Part shown: piece by piece, positions 10,641 through 22,600 of the stretch
Layout: each line of letters begins with the position of its first letter
Numbering within the stretch: the first letter of the stretch is position 1
Assembly: GCF_019393635.1 (NCBI RefSeq)
Contig: NC_057862.1
Coordinates: 701,161,825-701,225,824, forward strand
Reading direction: 5' to 3'
Source of the DNA: Dromiciops gliroides
Lineage: Eukaryota > Chordata > Mammalia > Microbiotheria > Microbiotheriidae
DNA length: 64,000 nucleotides
The notes under the pieces: generated by a model
The model's input: the letters and a program-made list of their open reading frames with translations, nothing else
Databases searched by the model: none
What the model was told of the DNA's origin: nothing
Program-made: the position numbers and the translations under genes

Positions 10641-13600
10641 CGGCTACCACCCCCCTCTTCAGTTTCCTCTTCTATCAAGTTAGGGTCACGACCCGGACAT
10701 CCCCCTCCCATTCTGATCCTCTGTCCCTATGGCCCCCTCAGCGCCCTGACCATCGGGACACCTCTCCGGGGCCCGCCCTGTCTCAGTTGCCCCTTTTGTC
10801 AAATTAGGAGCCCGTCCCACCCCACCCCGATAAAGCCCTGACCTCTTCAGCCCCCCCCCTACTCTGCCTTAGTTTCCCCTTTTGTCAAGTGAGGGGCCCC
10901 ACACCGCCCTGGTCTCCGCACCCCCACTGCCCCTGATCATCAGGGCTAATGCCCTGCTCTGCCTCGGTTTCCCTTTCTGTCCAGGCCCACCAGAGCCTGT
11001 CCCCTCTGTTTCAGGCCCTGTCCCCCGAGGCGTGCCCGGGGCAGGTGGAGGTGCCTCCTCATCTGACAGCTGCCCCAGTTCCCCCGAAACTAATGGCGGC
11101 TCCTCAGGTGGGTCAGTGGCCCCTGCCTTCAGGGAGCATCCACTCTGTGGATGGCTGGGGGAAGGGGAGGGTCGGCACTGAGGAGATGGCCAGACTATTG
11201 GGTGGGTGGGGCTCTGAATGGCATGGTCAGGATGGCCCCCTCGGAGGCTGGACCAGTAACCTCTGGGGAGCCAGTGAGGGTCCCTGGGGGCTCCCCTTGT
11301 CTTGGCCCCTGGGGAGCAAGGGTCAGCCTTGGGCTCAGGGTCCCTGAGGGGGATGGTATGCAAGGGGAGGTAGTGGGTGAGGGAGGGGGCATTCCTAAGG
11401 GGTCAGCCCCCAGCCCCTGGGAAGAGCCAGTGCCTGGTCCTCTGTGGGAGGGCTCCCCTCTCAGCGGGCAACCCCCAAGTGGTCCTCGGGCCCAGAACAG
11501 GGCAGGAGAAGCATCCTCGGGGTGGCCTCTGGAGGCTTTCCCCTGAGACAAAAGCCAGGGCTCTGGGGAAGATGGGGTGGGGGGAACGAAGCCCATGTAC
11601 TGGGGGGAAGGTACTGCTATCTGCTTCACTGGAGGGACCTCCCCACTGAGGTCCCCATTGGACCTGTCACAGGATGCTTCTAAAGGCTGTCTGCCTAACT
11701 GGGGGGAGCTGAGGGGTCCACAGGGAGGCCCCCCGACGTGTCTGAGGTCTTCACCTTCCTGGCGCCTGGCGCTAACTAGGTCTCTGGCTCTTGGGCTTCT
11801 CCCCACAGTGGCTCCTGGCCGAGGGGATGAGGACCCTGAGGCCAACACCATGGACTTCTCGGGCAGCGGCCGTGACCTGGGCTCATCTGGCGCAGAGACT
11901 GTGGCTCAGGGTGATGCACCAGGTGGGTCCCAAAGGCCACTCGTGAAGTCCCTTCTATGCGCCGGGTGACGGGGTCCCGGTCTAATGCCATGTGTGCCTC
12001 ACCTGGGGGCACCTGCAGATTTGCCAAGTGTGCCCAGTTGTGCCGAAGCGTGAAACGGAGCAGGGCTGAGGCCAGACCCTGGGGCCTCCCCCAGGAGATA
12101 TCCAGCTATGAGCAGCCCCTCGTTCTGAGTGTGCTGAGCAGTCCCGGATTGGCTACAGTGTCCTCCTGGACCTGGCCCGTGGTGGTGGGCAGGGAGGTTG
12201 GGGGCCTGGCCTGGGCCAAGGGTGACGGCTGGGCTGGACACCCAGGCTGGACAGCCCAGGTTCTCTCCCTGTTCACCCCATCCATGGAGGCCATTTTAGA
12301 CAGGATGTGGGGTCCAGGCCATAGATTTGGGGTCACTCTTTTTATGGATAAGGAAATTGAGGTCACCTTGGTCCCCCTTTTTCTGTGTGGTGCCTATGCA
12401 GGCACCACCTCTGTGACCAGGGCCAAGTTGGGAAAGCGGGTCTTGAGCAAGAAGGAAATGGGTGACAGGAGAGGGGCTCGTTTTCTGGGGGCAGACACAG
12501 GTGTATGTGGGGGGGCAGAGCGGGGAAGCCGGGCTTTCCTGTGGTGGTGGGCCTGAGGGGGCAGAGGCTGAGGTCACCCCAGCAGCCAAAACAGCCTGGG
12601 TGGTCAGGCTGTCCCCATGGGGTCCCAGAGGAAGAAGCACCTGGTTTCTATGCCCAGTGCTGGCTTGAGAGCGTGCCCAAGTGCAGCAGGAAAGCTGCCC
12701 TTTGTGGGGGTCTGCCAGCAGCCAGCATGGGTCCTTCACGCTGCTGGCTTTCTGTGTCACAGGGAGCCTCGATGACCCCGCCCGAGCCCTCGTGGTGCGA
12801 GGAGGGTGGCGGCGGGGGGCCAAGGCTCAAGAGGACTACCTCCCGCTGAGCACGAGGCCTCAGGGACGCAGCTTTGGCGTAACAGGGAGCAGCGACATCG
12901 ACTCTGAGGATGGGCTTGCCTCAGGAGGAGTGGGCATCTCCACGCTGAGCCTCCGAAGGACTGGCGAGGCAGGTGAGAGCCAGAGATGTGGTCAGAGCCC
13001 AGTGGCCGGTGCCCAGCTACTGCACAGAGAGCCAGAATGGGCATTTCTATACATTCTTTGGTCTCCTTAGGGCCTGGGCCTAGAGGCGGGGTCCCTGCAT
13101 CTGGGGGAGAGGTTGGCCCCCTGGGGCCCCAGTGTCCCTTGCTTGTCCCTAACAGTGACCTATGGCCTTCTCCCTCGAAAACTTTATCGATGGGCAAGGC
13201 CTCCTCCTGTAAATACGGCTCAGAGAGGGGGAAACTGAGGCCCAGGGAGGTGACTTGTTCAAGGTTAGGCAGGTCTGATGTCAGCATCAGATGTGAAATT
13301 TGAACTCAGGTCTTCTGGCTGCAGACCCAGGGCCTTTACTGAAACTTGTCAGGGGAGGTCATGCAGCATCATGCGTGTAGCAGAAGAGGATGTGGTGGGG
13401 GGGCCTGGCCTGGCCCAGCTCAGACCCAGTGCATGAGATATAGTGCATTAAAAAAAAAAGCCTTGGGGCAGCTAGGTGGCGCAGCGGATAGAGCACCGGC
13501 CCCGGATTCAGGAGGACCTGAGTTCAAATCTGGCCTCAGACACTTAATACTTACTAGCTATGTGACCCTGGGCAAGTCACTTAACCCCAATTGCCTCAGC

Positions 13601-16600
13601 CAAAAAAACAAAACAAACAAACCAAAAAAAAAAAGCCTTGCTAGCTGTGTCACTCTGGGCAAGTCACTTAACCCCGATTGCCTAAAAAAAAAAAAAAAAA
13701 AAGAAGCCTTGGAAGGGGGCTGCGGGAGTTTAACTGGAGGGGCCGGGGACAGGGGGGGAGGCCAGAAATAAGAAGGGGAGGCTGGAGAATGGGGGGGGGG
13801 GCAAGGATGGGAGCAGGGGCTGGGGACAGGAAGGGGAAGGGGAAGCTGGGAACGAGAGGGGCAGGCTGAGGCCCCTGGCAGGGCTGGGGACAGGAGGGGG
13901 TGGCCAAGGCCTCTGACAGAGGGCCAGGGTCTTCCTGATCCCTTCTCCATTCTAGCCTCCAACAGTGACATGGACTACAGCGGCTCAGAGGAGGAGGCTC
14001 AGGACGCTTGGGAGGCACAGCAGATGAAGAAGGCTCTGCGAGTCTGTGGCTCAGTACTGTGTGCCCAGAGGGTGGCCTGGGGGGAGGGGCAATGTGTGGT
14101 AGGGCACCACCTTGGGCGCTCTCCCCCTGGTGTGGGCGTGGGGGGGGGCTTCTCTCCATCATCTCCAGTTCTTGCCTTGGTTTTCACACTCTCTTCCCTG
14201 GGTAGATTTAATTCAGTTCCACAAATACTTCTCCACCGTAACTTTTTATGGATAACTTTGGCTTTTACGTTGCCGACACTTCCCAGTGTCTCTCCTCCCA
14301 GTCAGGCTAATGACCAAAAACAAAGAAAGAAAGAGCAGGCTATTAAAACTGACCGTTGCATCCTGTGATGTGACGCACCCTCAGCCCCCCACCCCAACCC
14401 AGAAGAGGGGGAGGTGAGCCCCGAGGCCTGTGGGTCTTCCTTCTGGTGCTGGGGGCCCTGCACTGGGGGCTGAGGAAGGACATGTGCTCTCTGGTTGTTC
14501 TAGGTACCTGACCTTGGCCTTTCCCACAACCAGACCCGTCCCATGGCAACAAGAACTTTGGAGGAGACTGGCTCCTTCCCTGCGGTGAACTTGGAAATCA
14601 TCAAGAAACAGCTCAGTAGCCGGTAAGTGGTGTTCAGAATGCCTGCAGTCACTGTGTGTAGACCCTCAGCAGTAGGGAAGGAGTGTGGGGGAGCACTGGG
14701 GCGGGTCACAGAGGTAGGGGCAGGCTGAGGTGGAGGTCTGACCAGATCGAGCCAGAGGGGATGCTGAAGCAGGGCGTGACCCCATCAGAGCCTGGGACTC
14801 CCACAGCTGGCCTCCGGAGCGCCAGGCTTGGCTGGGCCTTGGCCTCGTGGGAGACCGGGCCCCACCTCCTTGTTCTCTTCCGCCCGGTGCTCACATGTGC
14901 CTGGGCAGAAAAGGAAGTGGGGTTCACCTGGACCGGCCTTTCTGGGGGATGTTCTGGCTGCTGGCTCGGGGCAGGCCCTGCTTCTCTGGCCAGCTCCTTA
15001 ATGATTCCTCAGATCTGGGCCCAGAACAGAAGTCGCTCCCACCTCATCTCTGTGCCTTCCTGCTGGGGTGACCTGGGGCAAGGGCTCAGTGAGCTCTCCC
15101 GTAGAGAGAGGGGGTGAAGTGGCTGAGGTCGAGATTGGGGATTGGCAGAGGTGGGAAGGAGCCCTTCTGCCCCTGCCATCAATTCTCCCAGGGGAACATG
15201 CTGGCACATCAGGGCTCTGTCCTTTGGGCCCGCTCCTAGGACAGCATCGTGCTCAAGCGTCACGCTGTCTGCTTCCAAGGAAGGCCCAGAGCCTGAGCAG
15301 CTTCCTGGTTGGCCTCCAGGGCCCCACCAGAACGACCCACCCCAGAGATTTGAACGGGATCCCATCGGCCCAGATTACCGAGCCTCAGCTCTGCGGGTCA
15401 GGGAGAGCCAGGCATCACGCTATCACGCTGGTTGAGCATGAGGAGGATGGGGACAAAGGTAGTGGGAGCGAGGCAGGCCACATGCTCCACAGCTCCAGGA
15501 GGACGAGATGCCCCTCTGTCCCCATGGCCTGTGGGAAGTGGCCTTGGCCCTTGGTGGCCACCCCACCCCTTGCCCTTGGGCTGTCGCTGGGCGCTGCCAG
15601 CTGAGGAAGAGCATTTGAGTCACTCGCATCTGGTCCCTGGGTTTAGGTTGGCATCCTTGGAGGGCGTGCATCGTTCTCACCAGAGGGAATACGAAAGATG
15701 CTTGCAGGACATGCACAGCGCAAAGAACGCCATTGAGGACCTGGAGAAGGCGCCAGACCCCGCTCCCAGCCATGCCTTCTACAGGGGCCTGAAGGCCTAC
15801 TTGGCTACGCTGGTCGACTGCCTTAGTGAGAAGGTACGGGGTGAGCAGGCTTGCTCAGGGAGGTGGGAGCGGCTGCCTGCTGTTTGTTCCTCTCTGCCTG
15901 GATGTGGCTGGAGGGCTCGCCTTTCCCTTCCAGGATCTCTGGTTGGGTCTTCCAGGTCAGCCCTGGGCACCCTCTGGCTGGTGAGAGAGGGACTGCCATC
16001 TCAGACCAGTTAGCATCTTGCTGGGGGGCTTGGATAGGACTATTGGACAGAGGATGGAAACTGAGGCCTCAGCAATTGCGGGTTCTGGGCCTGGCTGAGC
16101 TCAGACGGCCTCATGAGCATAGGCTCCTGGGGCGGCCCTTGCATTGTGGAGGAAGAACCTGGGGTTCCGCGGGCAGGGAGCCTCAGAGGGGATTTTCTTT
16201 TTTTCTTTTTGCGGGGCAATTGGGGTTAAGTGACTTGCCCAAGGTCACACAGCTAGTAAGCGTTAAGTGTCTGAGGTCGGATTTGAACTCAGGTACTCCT
16301 GAATCCAGGGCTGGTGCTCTATCCACTGCGCCACCTAGTTGCCCCTCAGAGGGGATTTTCAATCAGGGCTTCGGGACGCAGCCCAGCGCTGCAAACGCCT
16401 GGCTGCCTGTCCGTGTCTTGGAGCTCTTTTCTGACCCTCAGGCTTTCGGGTATTGGTGCCTGTTTGCCGCTCACCAGGGCAGGGCAGGGCTCCATAAACT
16501 GGCACGCTTAGTGCTTTGGTCGCTGTGCCTCCGTCTCGTTGGCCTCTGTTGTTATCCCACGTAAACACGATTGTGAGTGGCTGTCCACAGACTCAACCAA

Positions 16601-19600
16601 ACTGACTGCCCAAGGTGGGTGTCCATGACATGGACACCGGGGAGAGCCCTATTCTCTGCTAGGGTTACCTGCTGGGCATGGCTGGGTTCTTATGATTGGC
16701 CCAGGGATGCCGGGAACTCGGGGGCAGTCGTCTGCCCAGCCCTGAGCTAATTCTCTTCTGGTACTGGCTTCTGAGAACTGTGAGCTCCTGGCATGGGCGC
16801 CCGCTCCAGGTGGTCCTCCAGCCTAGGAGCACGGCCTCCCTGCATGGGGCCTACTATGCTTGCTGCCCTTTGCTGAGATGCTGCCTCAGGCAGCAGCCCC
16901 CAGCTTGGAGGTGGGGGCCATGGCGCCACCTCCCACCAGGTGCCTTCTTTCTGTTGGGTGGTTCCAAGGCAGGTCGTCTACGGAATCATCCATTCTCACT
17001 GGCTGTGCTTTTTTACAGTGATGTAGGGTAACCTCAGCTTTGCTCTTCACCTCTCTCCCTCCATCTCTCTCTCTCTCTTTCTCCTCCCCCCCCCCTGCCC
17101 CGTCTCTCCCTCTCTGTCTCTGTCCCTCTCTTTCTGCCTCTCCCTCTTTCTTTTTCTCTGTCTCTCTCACTGTCTCTCTCCTCGTTCTCTCTCTCCCCCT
17201 CTGTCTCCCCTCCCCCTCTGTCCCTCTGTCTCTCCTTCTGTCTCTGTCCTCTATTTCTCTTGCTCTTTCTGTCTCTCCCTCTTTCTTTTTCTGTCTCTCT
17301 CACTGTCTCTCCTCTCTCTCTCTTTCTCTCGCTGTCTCTATCTCTCTCTCTCTGTCTCACTCTCTCCCTCTGTCTCCCCCTCTGTCTCTGTCCTCTATTT
17401 CTCTTACTCTTTCTGTCTCTCCCTCTTTCTTTTTCTCTGTCTCTCTCCCTGTCTCTCTCCTCTGTCTCTCTCATTATTCCTGTCTGATGTTTCAGATTGT
17501 ACCCATTCAGGAGCTCGAGTCAGCCATGCACTCACTCCTTGAGGAACGAGCCGCCTTCTTCCTGCGGCGGCGGCAGGGAGAGTTACAGAATGAAGCCGTG
17601 TACTTACAGCAGCTGGCGGGTGAGTAGACGCTCCCTGTGCTGACGCCCGCCCACAGTTGGGCCCTTGAGGCCCCGAGCCCAGAGAACAGTGGGAAGGGCC
17701 AGACCTCTTCCTTCTGTGACATTTGGGAGTCCACTGAGGGTTGCCTCGGGGCAGTCACTATCCCCACAACCCTTTGTGCAGGCTCCCTGGGGGCCAAACA
17801 GATACCCAGTGCAGATAAGGCCGTGTTTGCTAGAGAAGGCCCTGGTGGCTGGGGGTGGCGTTTGGGCTGAAACTAGAGGGGAGGAAAGGGAGGGGGGAGT
17901 GTGAGAACAGAGAGAAGAGAGTTGCTGTTGGACAAGATTGGCTTGGGGCCTCCTGGTAAAGAGCCTGCAGTGCCAGGCCAGGGAGTCTGCATTTGATCCA
18001 GGGAGCCATAGGGAGCCCCTTGAGTTTAGAATGCGGGGGTGGTGTGGTCAGACCCGAGCTTTAGGGCGGTCCCTTGGGGAGAGACCCAAGGCGGCAGCAC
18101 CCCCAGCAGCTACTGCCACAGTCCAGGCAGAAGAGCTGGTGAGAGGCTGCACCCCACCAGAGTGGGGAGGGGTCAGAGGAGAGCTGAAATCGACAGGCCT
18201 TGGTGCCATACTGGATAGGGGGAGGGGGTGGAGAGAGGGAGGAGTCCAGGGTGACCAGACTTTGGGAGCCCGGGGGACCTGGAGGATGGGGTGGGGGAAG
18301 GGAAGGAGTTCTGTTTTGGATGCCTTTGGAATGTCCGGCAGGCAGCCCCACTGTTAGGGTCTCATCCCCTTATTGCTGAGGGCAGGGCAGGGGCTTGTCG
18401 TATTGTTGGTTTTTTTGGGTTTTTTTGCGGGGCATTGTGGGTTAAATGACTTGCCCAGGGTCATACAGCTAGTAAGTGTCAAGTGTCTGAGGCTGGATTT
18501 GAACTCAGGTCCTCCTGAATCCAGGGCCCGTACTTTATCCACCGCGCCACCTAGGTGCCTGGGCTTGTTGTATTGATTGGCTTTCTGAGCTTCCCCTGGA
18601 GGGGCCCCTCCCCAGCTTACAGCAAACTCTGTGGCCTGTGGGAGTCCACGTGAGATCAGTTGGGGATTAGTTGTCCCTCTAATCAAGGGTGCTCGGCTGC
18701 ACCTTCAGGAGCAGGTTCCAGACCTGAGAAGGGCTGAGAGGCTTGGGAAAGGGTTGACTCTCCCTCACCTGAGGAAGGTACTCATGCATGGGGAGGTCAG
18801 AGCACTCTAATGCTAGAGAGAGGGAGAGACAGGCCGAGACTGTTCTGGACTCCCAGAGGTCCAGCGGGGCTGGGGATGAGCCTCCCAGGCTGACAGGCTG
18901 GCTAGCAGAGCCTCTGTGTCTTAGCACCGTCCTCTTTGTCATTCGTTAGCCAGAAAGATGGATGATTCCCCAGCATCTGACAGCTTCGCAGAGGATGCAG
19001 GAACCCAGAGACTCCTGGAAGAGACTGTTGCCTGGAGGTAGCCCAGCAGAGCCCGTCTGCTGCCGTGGGGCCCAGGCTCATGGTCCTGGCATTGCTTTGG
19101 AGGCATCACTTTGGACCAGAATGACTTCTCAGGGGTTCCTAGCATTGTGACCTTGTTCTGAAATCGGGGGGGTGGGGGAGGGCTCCCTACCCCTGCAGGC
19201 CCCTGGGCAGTCCATGCTGGGGGGGGGCCAAGGCTCTTGGACAGATAGGTTTTCTCCAGCTGAGAGACTGCTGGTTGTCTCTTGTGTTGGAAAGGGGCTA
19301 TTTGTTTTATAAAATGCAGGATACAAAGAAGACAAGCCAGGGAGAGTTCCGGGACATCCCAGCAGCCAGAAGGCATGTCTAGTGATGATGACGATGACGA
19401 TGGTGTGTCAGAGGGGGCCGACTTCTGGGAAAAGCAAGGTCAGTACTCACTGTCGGAGTGTCCTGGTGTGAAAGTCTTCCACCTGGGTCCTTTCCCACCT
19501 GCCCACCCTTCATTTGTGCTTGTTTTCCTTTTTTGACATTGCAAAAGCCAATGGAGAACTTGGCCCATTGGCCCCATCCAAAAAATGCATCCCGTGGTAT

Positions 19601-22600
19601 CCCAGGAGTCCTCCTGCTCACAGGCAGCCACCGTGAGCCCCGTGACCAGTCGCCACGGTCATTCCCCTGATCCCCATGTTATTGTCATCATGAACACTGG
19701 TCTCCTGGTTCATGACACTTTGGGAACCCCCCCCCCCATTCTATCTGTCATCTTCCTGGGAGTTCTCACTTTGGGGCTTGTTTCAGGTGAGTGGCGGGTT
19801 CTTTCTTTTTCCTCTCTGCCATCGGGTTCTCAGACCAGTTTTCTTGTAAGATTCCTTGAAATAGGGTGTCCAGGCTCTTTTTTTGGTCCTGTTTTTCAGA
19901 TATTCCAATGATTCCGAACTTTTTTCTCACTCATCTGTTCATACATTTCCAGTATTTTTTTCTCATTCCCAGAGCTCTCATTTCTTTTCCAATTTTTCCC
20001 CCCTAGTGCTCTCATTTTATTGCCAGAAACCTTTTTTTTTCCCATCTGTCCGAGGAATTCTGGTTGAGTTTGTACCCAATTTGTCGTCTTCTCTGAGGCT
20101 TGGCTGGTAGGCATTTTGAAGTCATTCTCTTCTTTTGCATTTGAACATCCTGGCCACCTTCCTAGCTCACCATGGAGGGATTCTTCTTCGTTTGCCTGTT
20201 CTTTTGGCCCTCTTCCTGATGTAGGATCGGATATTAGGACTGGGCTTTGCACACTTCTGGAGGGAAGGCTTGCACAGGTTCTGTTGCTCCTTTCTTGGGC
20301 TGTTGAGGGTCGTCGTCTTCTAGGATCTCAAGGACAACTCAGGCCGGGTACTTGCAAGTATAAATACTCCCAGAGTGGTCTGATCCAGGACAAAATCTGA
20401 GCTCTGCAAATTCCTTAACCTGGTTTTGCATCTGAAGAGTAGATATTGCTGGACTCAGCTCCTCTTGGCAAGCTGGGAGGCTCTGCTACTTAGAGGGACA
20501 GAACTGACAGCTGCCCTTTGGTTCCTGCCCTAGTCATTCCTCTGCTAGCATCAGTCTGGGTTGGAGGCTGAAACGGAGACCTTGCTCTGATCTTGAGGGC
20601 TCAAGCCATTCTGCTGCTGTCGGCTTCTAAGCTTGGCTTCTCTCTGAGTATGCTTACTGTCCAATGTATTAGACTGCTGGAGGGGGAGTGGGGAGCATGG
20701 GCGCCTTGTCAATCCTTCCTGGTCCTGTGACCTGAAACTGGGGAGTGGACTACCTATCCATGGTGTGGTACCCTGGTATGGTTCTGGGGCTCATGTCTTC
20801 TGCCCTGTGCCCGGCACTGGGCCTTGTCTACACAGTCCTCAGACCTCTCTTTTGTCTGTCTGGGCCAATCTGAACTGGAAATTACTTAGTGTGACTTCTT
20901 GGATTTCCCCATAGGATTCAGTCCGGTGCATTTTCTAGATCTTTTTGGACGAGTTTGGGGCGGGGTGGGGATTGCCTCACTGTACTGCTCAGCTCTGCCC
21001 AGTTATTTATTTTCTCAGTTTGTCTTCCAGTGCTCTCATTTCACAGAAAAATATTTCAAACTTTTCTTTTAAGACTCTTGCTTCATCGCTTTTAGGAATT
21101 CTAGTTGAATTTGTGTCCGAGCTATGTTTTTCTTTGAGGTTTTACTTGTACATGTTTTGTAATTATCCTCTTCTGGGTTTGTATCCTGACCTTCTCTATC
21201 ACCATAATAGCTTTTTGTGGTGGGATGCTTTTTGGTTTTGCCCATTCTTCCTGATTTTGGACTTGCTATTAGGCACAGGCTCTGTGCCCTTCTGAAGGGA
21301 AGATCTGGGCCGGTCCTCTTGCTGCTTTCTTTGGTATTGAGCATTGTGCTATTAGGACAGCTCAGGCCGGAGATTTGTGAGTTTCCAGTGCTCCCAAAGG
21401 GGTCTGATCCAGGGCAAAGTCTGATTGCTGCCCTTTGGCTTGAGCTCTACAGGTTCCCAGCTGGGCTTTGGGTAACACAGCTGTGGGCTTGCCCTGGTTG
21501 GAGCTCCAGTAGACTGCTGCTGGCTTGGAGGGACAGAGCTCTCAGCTGCCCAGGCTTCAGGCTGGGCTTTGTTTGCTTCTGACCTTGCTCCTCAGTGTGG
21601 AGGGCCGCCGAAGGTGTCATCCTTGGGATTGCAGGCCCTATCCTCAGGCTCCCTGGGCCTCTTGGTCTCTCCCTGGGTGCTCTTCCTTGGACGGCTCAAT
21701 TCCTGCTGGTGAGTTGTCTAGGCCTTTGGCGGAGACGCGAGGGTGATGGGAGGGAGCTCTGTGCGCTTCTTGCTGCTCCTCAGCTATCATGGCAGCCCCC
21801 GTCCCCCGTTCTTCTGGTTTGGCTCTAAGGAGACCCTCAGGTGTGGGGGTGCCTGGAGGCATCCTGATTATTTCTGGACATGTGATGTTGAGGGTGGAGC
21901 TGGTCCAGCTTCTGGGAATAACAGCCCTCTCTTGCTCTGGATGGCGGTAGTGATAGACGCCCTCTGAAGTCAGTGTGGCCGTTGGCCGCGGCAGCAATGC
22001 CCTCTGAATCCCTGAGCGTGCTGTGGGCTGGGCAGGCTGGGAGGGGACACCCTTAAGCAGAATGCCTTGCTTTTTGATCTGCAGGGGCCATTTTGCAGAG
22101 CGGCCACAGTGTCTTCGAAGATGTCAGTGAGGAGTTTTCTGATGTCCAGAAGATTTTGCTGAGATTCCAGCAATGGCGAGAGTGGTTTCCTGACTCCTAT
22201 TACGAAGCTTACGCCAGCCTCTGCCTACCCAAACTTTTCAGTCCCTTCATAAGGATTCAGATGCTGGACTGGAACCCTCTCACGGTATTTGCGATGCATA
22301 ATTGGGGGAACTCCATGGGGATCTGCACTTGGTCCGGGCCTACATCTGCAAGGCGCTGTGTCTCTCAGGGGGCTTCCTGTGTACCTGCTGCCTGCAGGCA
22401 TCTGGGTCTGCAGCCAGTTGTCGAGGTCAGAGAGGCACGAGCAGCATCCAGAATAAAAGAACAGGCGTTTGCCAGCCAGGGTTCCAGGGGCAGGAGGCAG
22501 GCCAGAGACCCTGGGCACACAGACAGGGGTAGGGATTTCAGTAGGGGACGAGGCAGTGCAAACCCGGGTGCAAAGTGAATTGGCCCAGCTGACGGTGCTC

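Noticed and set aside
17034-17627. S/L/P-rich and R/E-rich frames next to GCFC2 exon 8
   Set aside because: They translate the CT minisatellite. Only the last 124 bp are a real exon.
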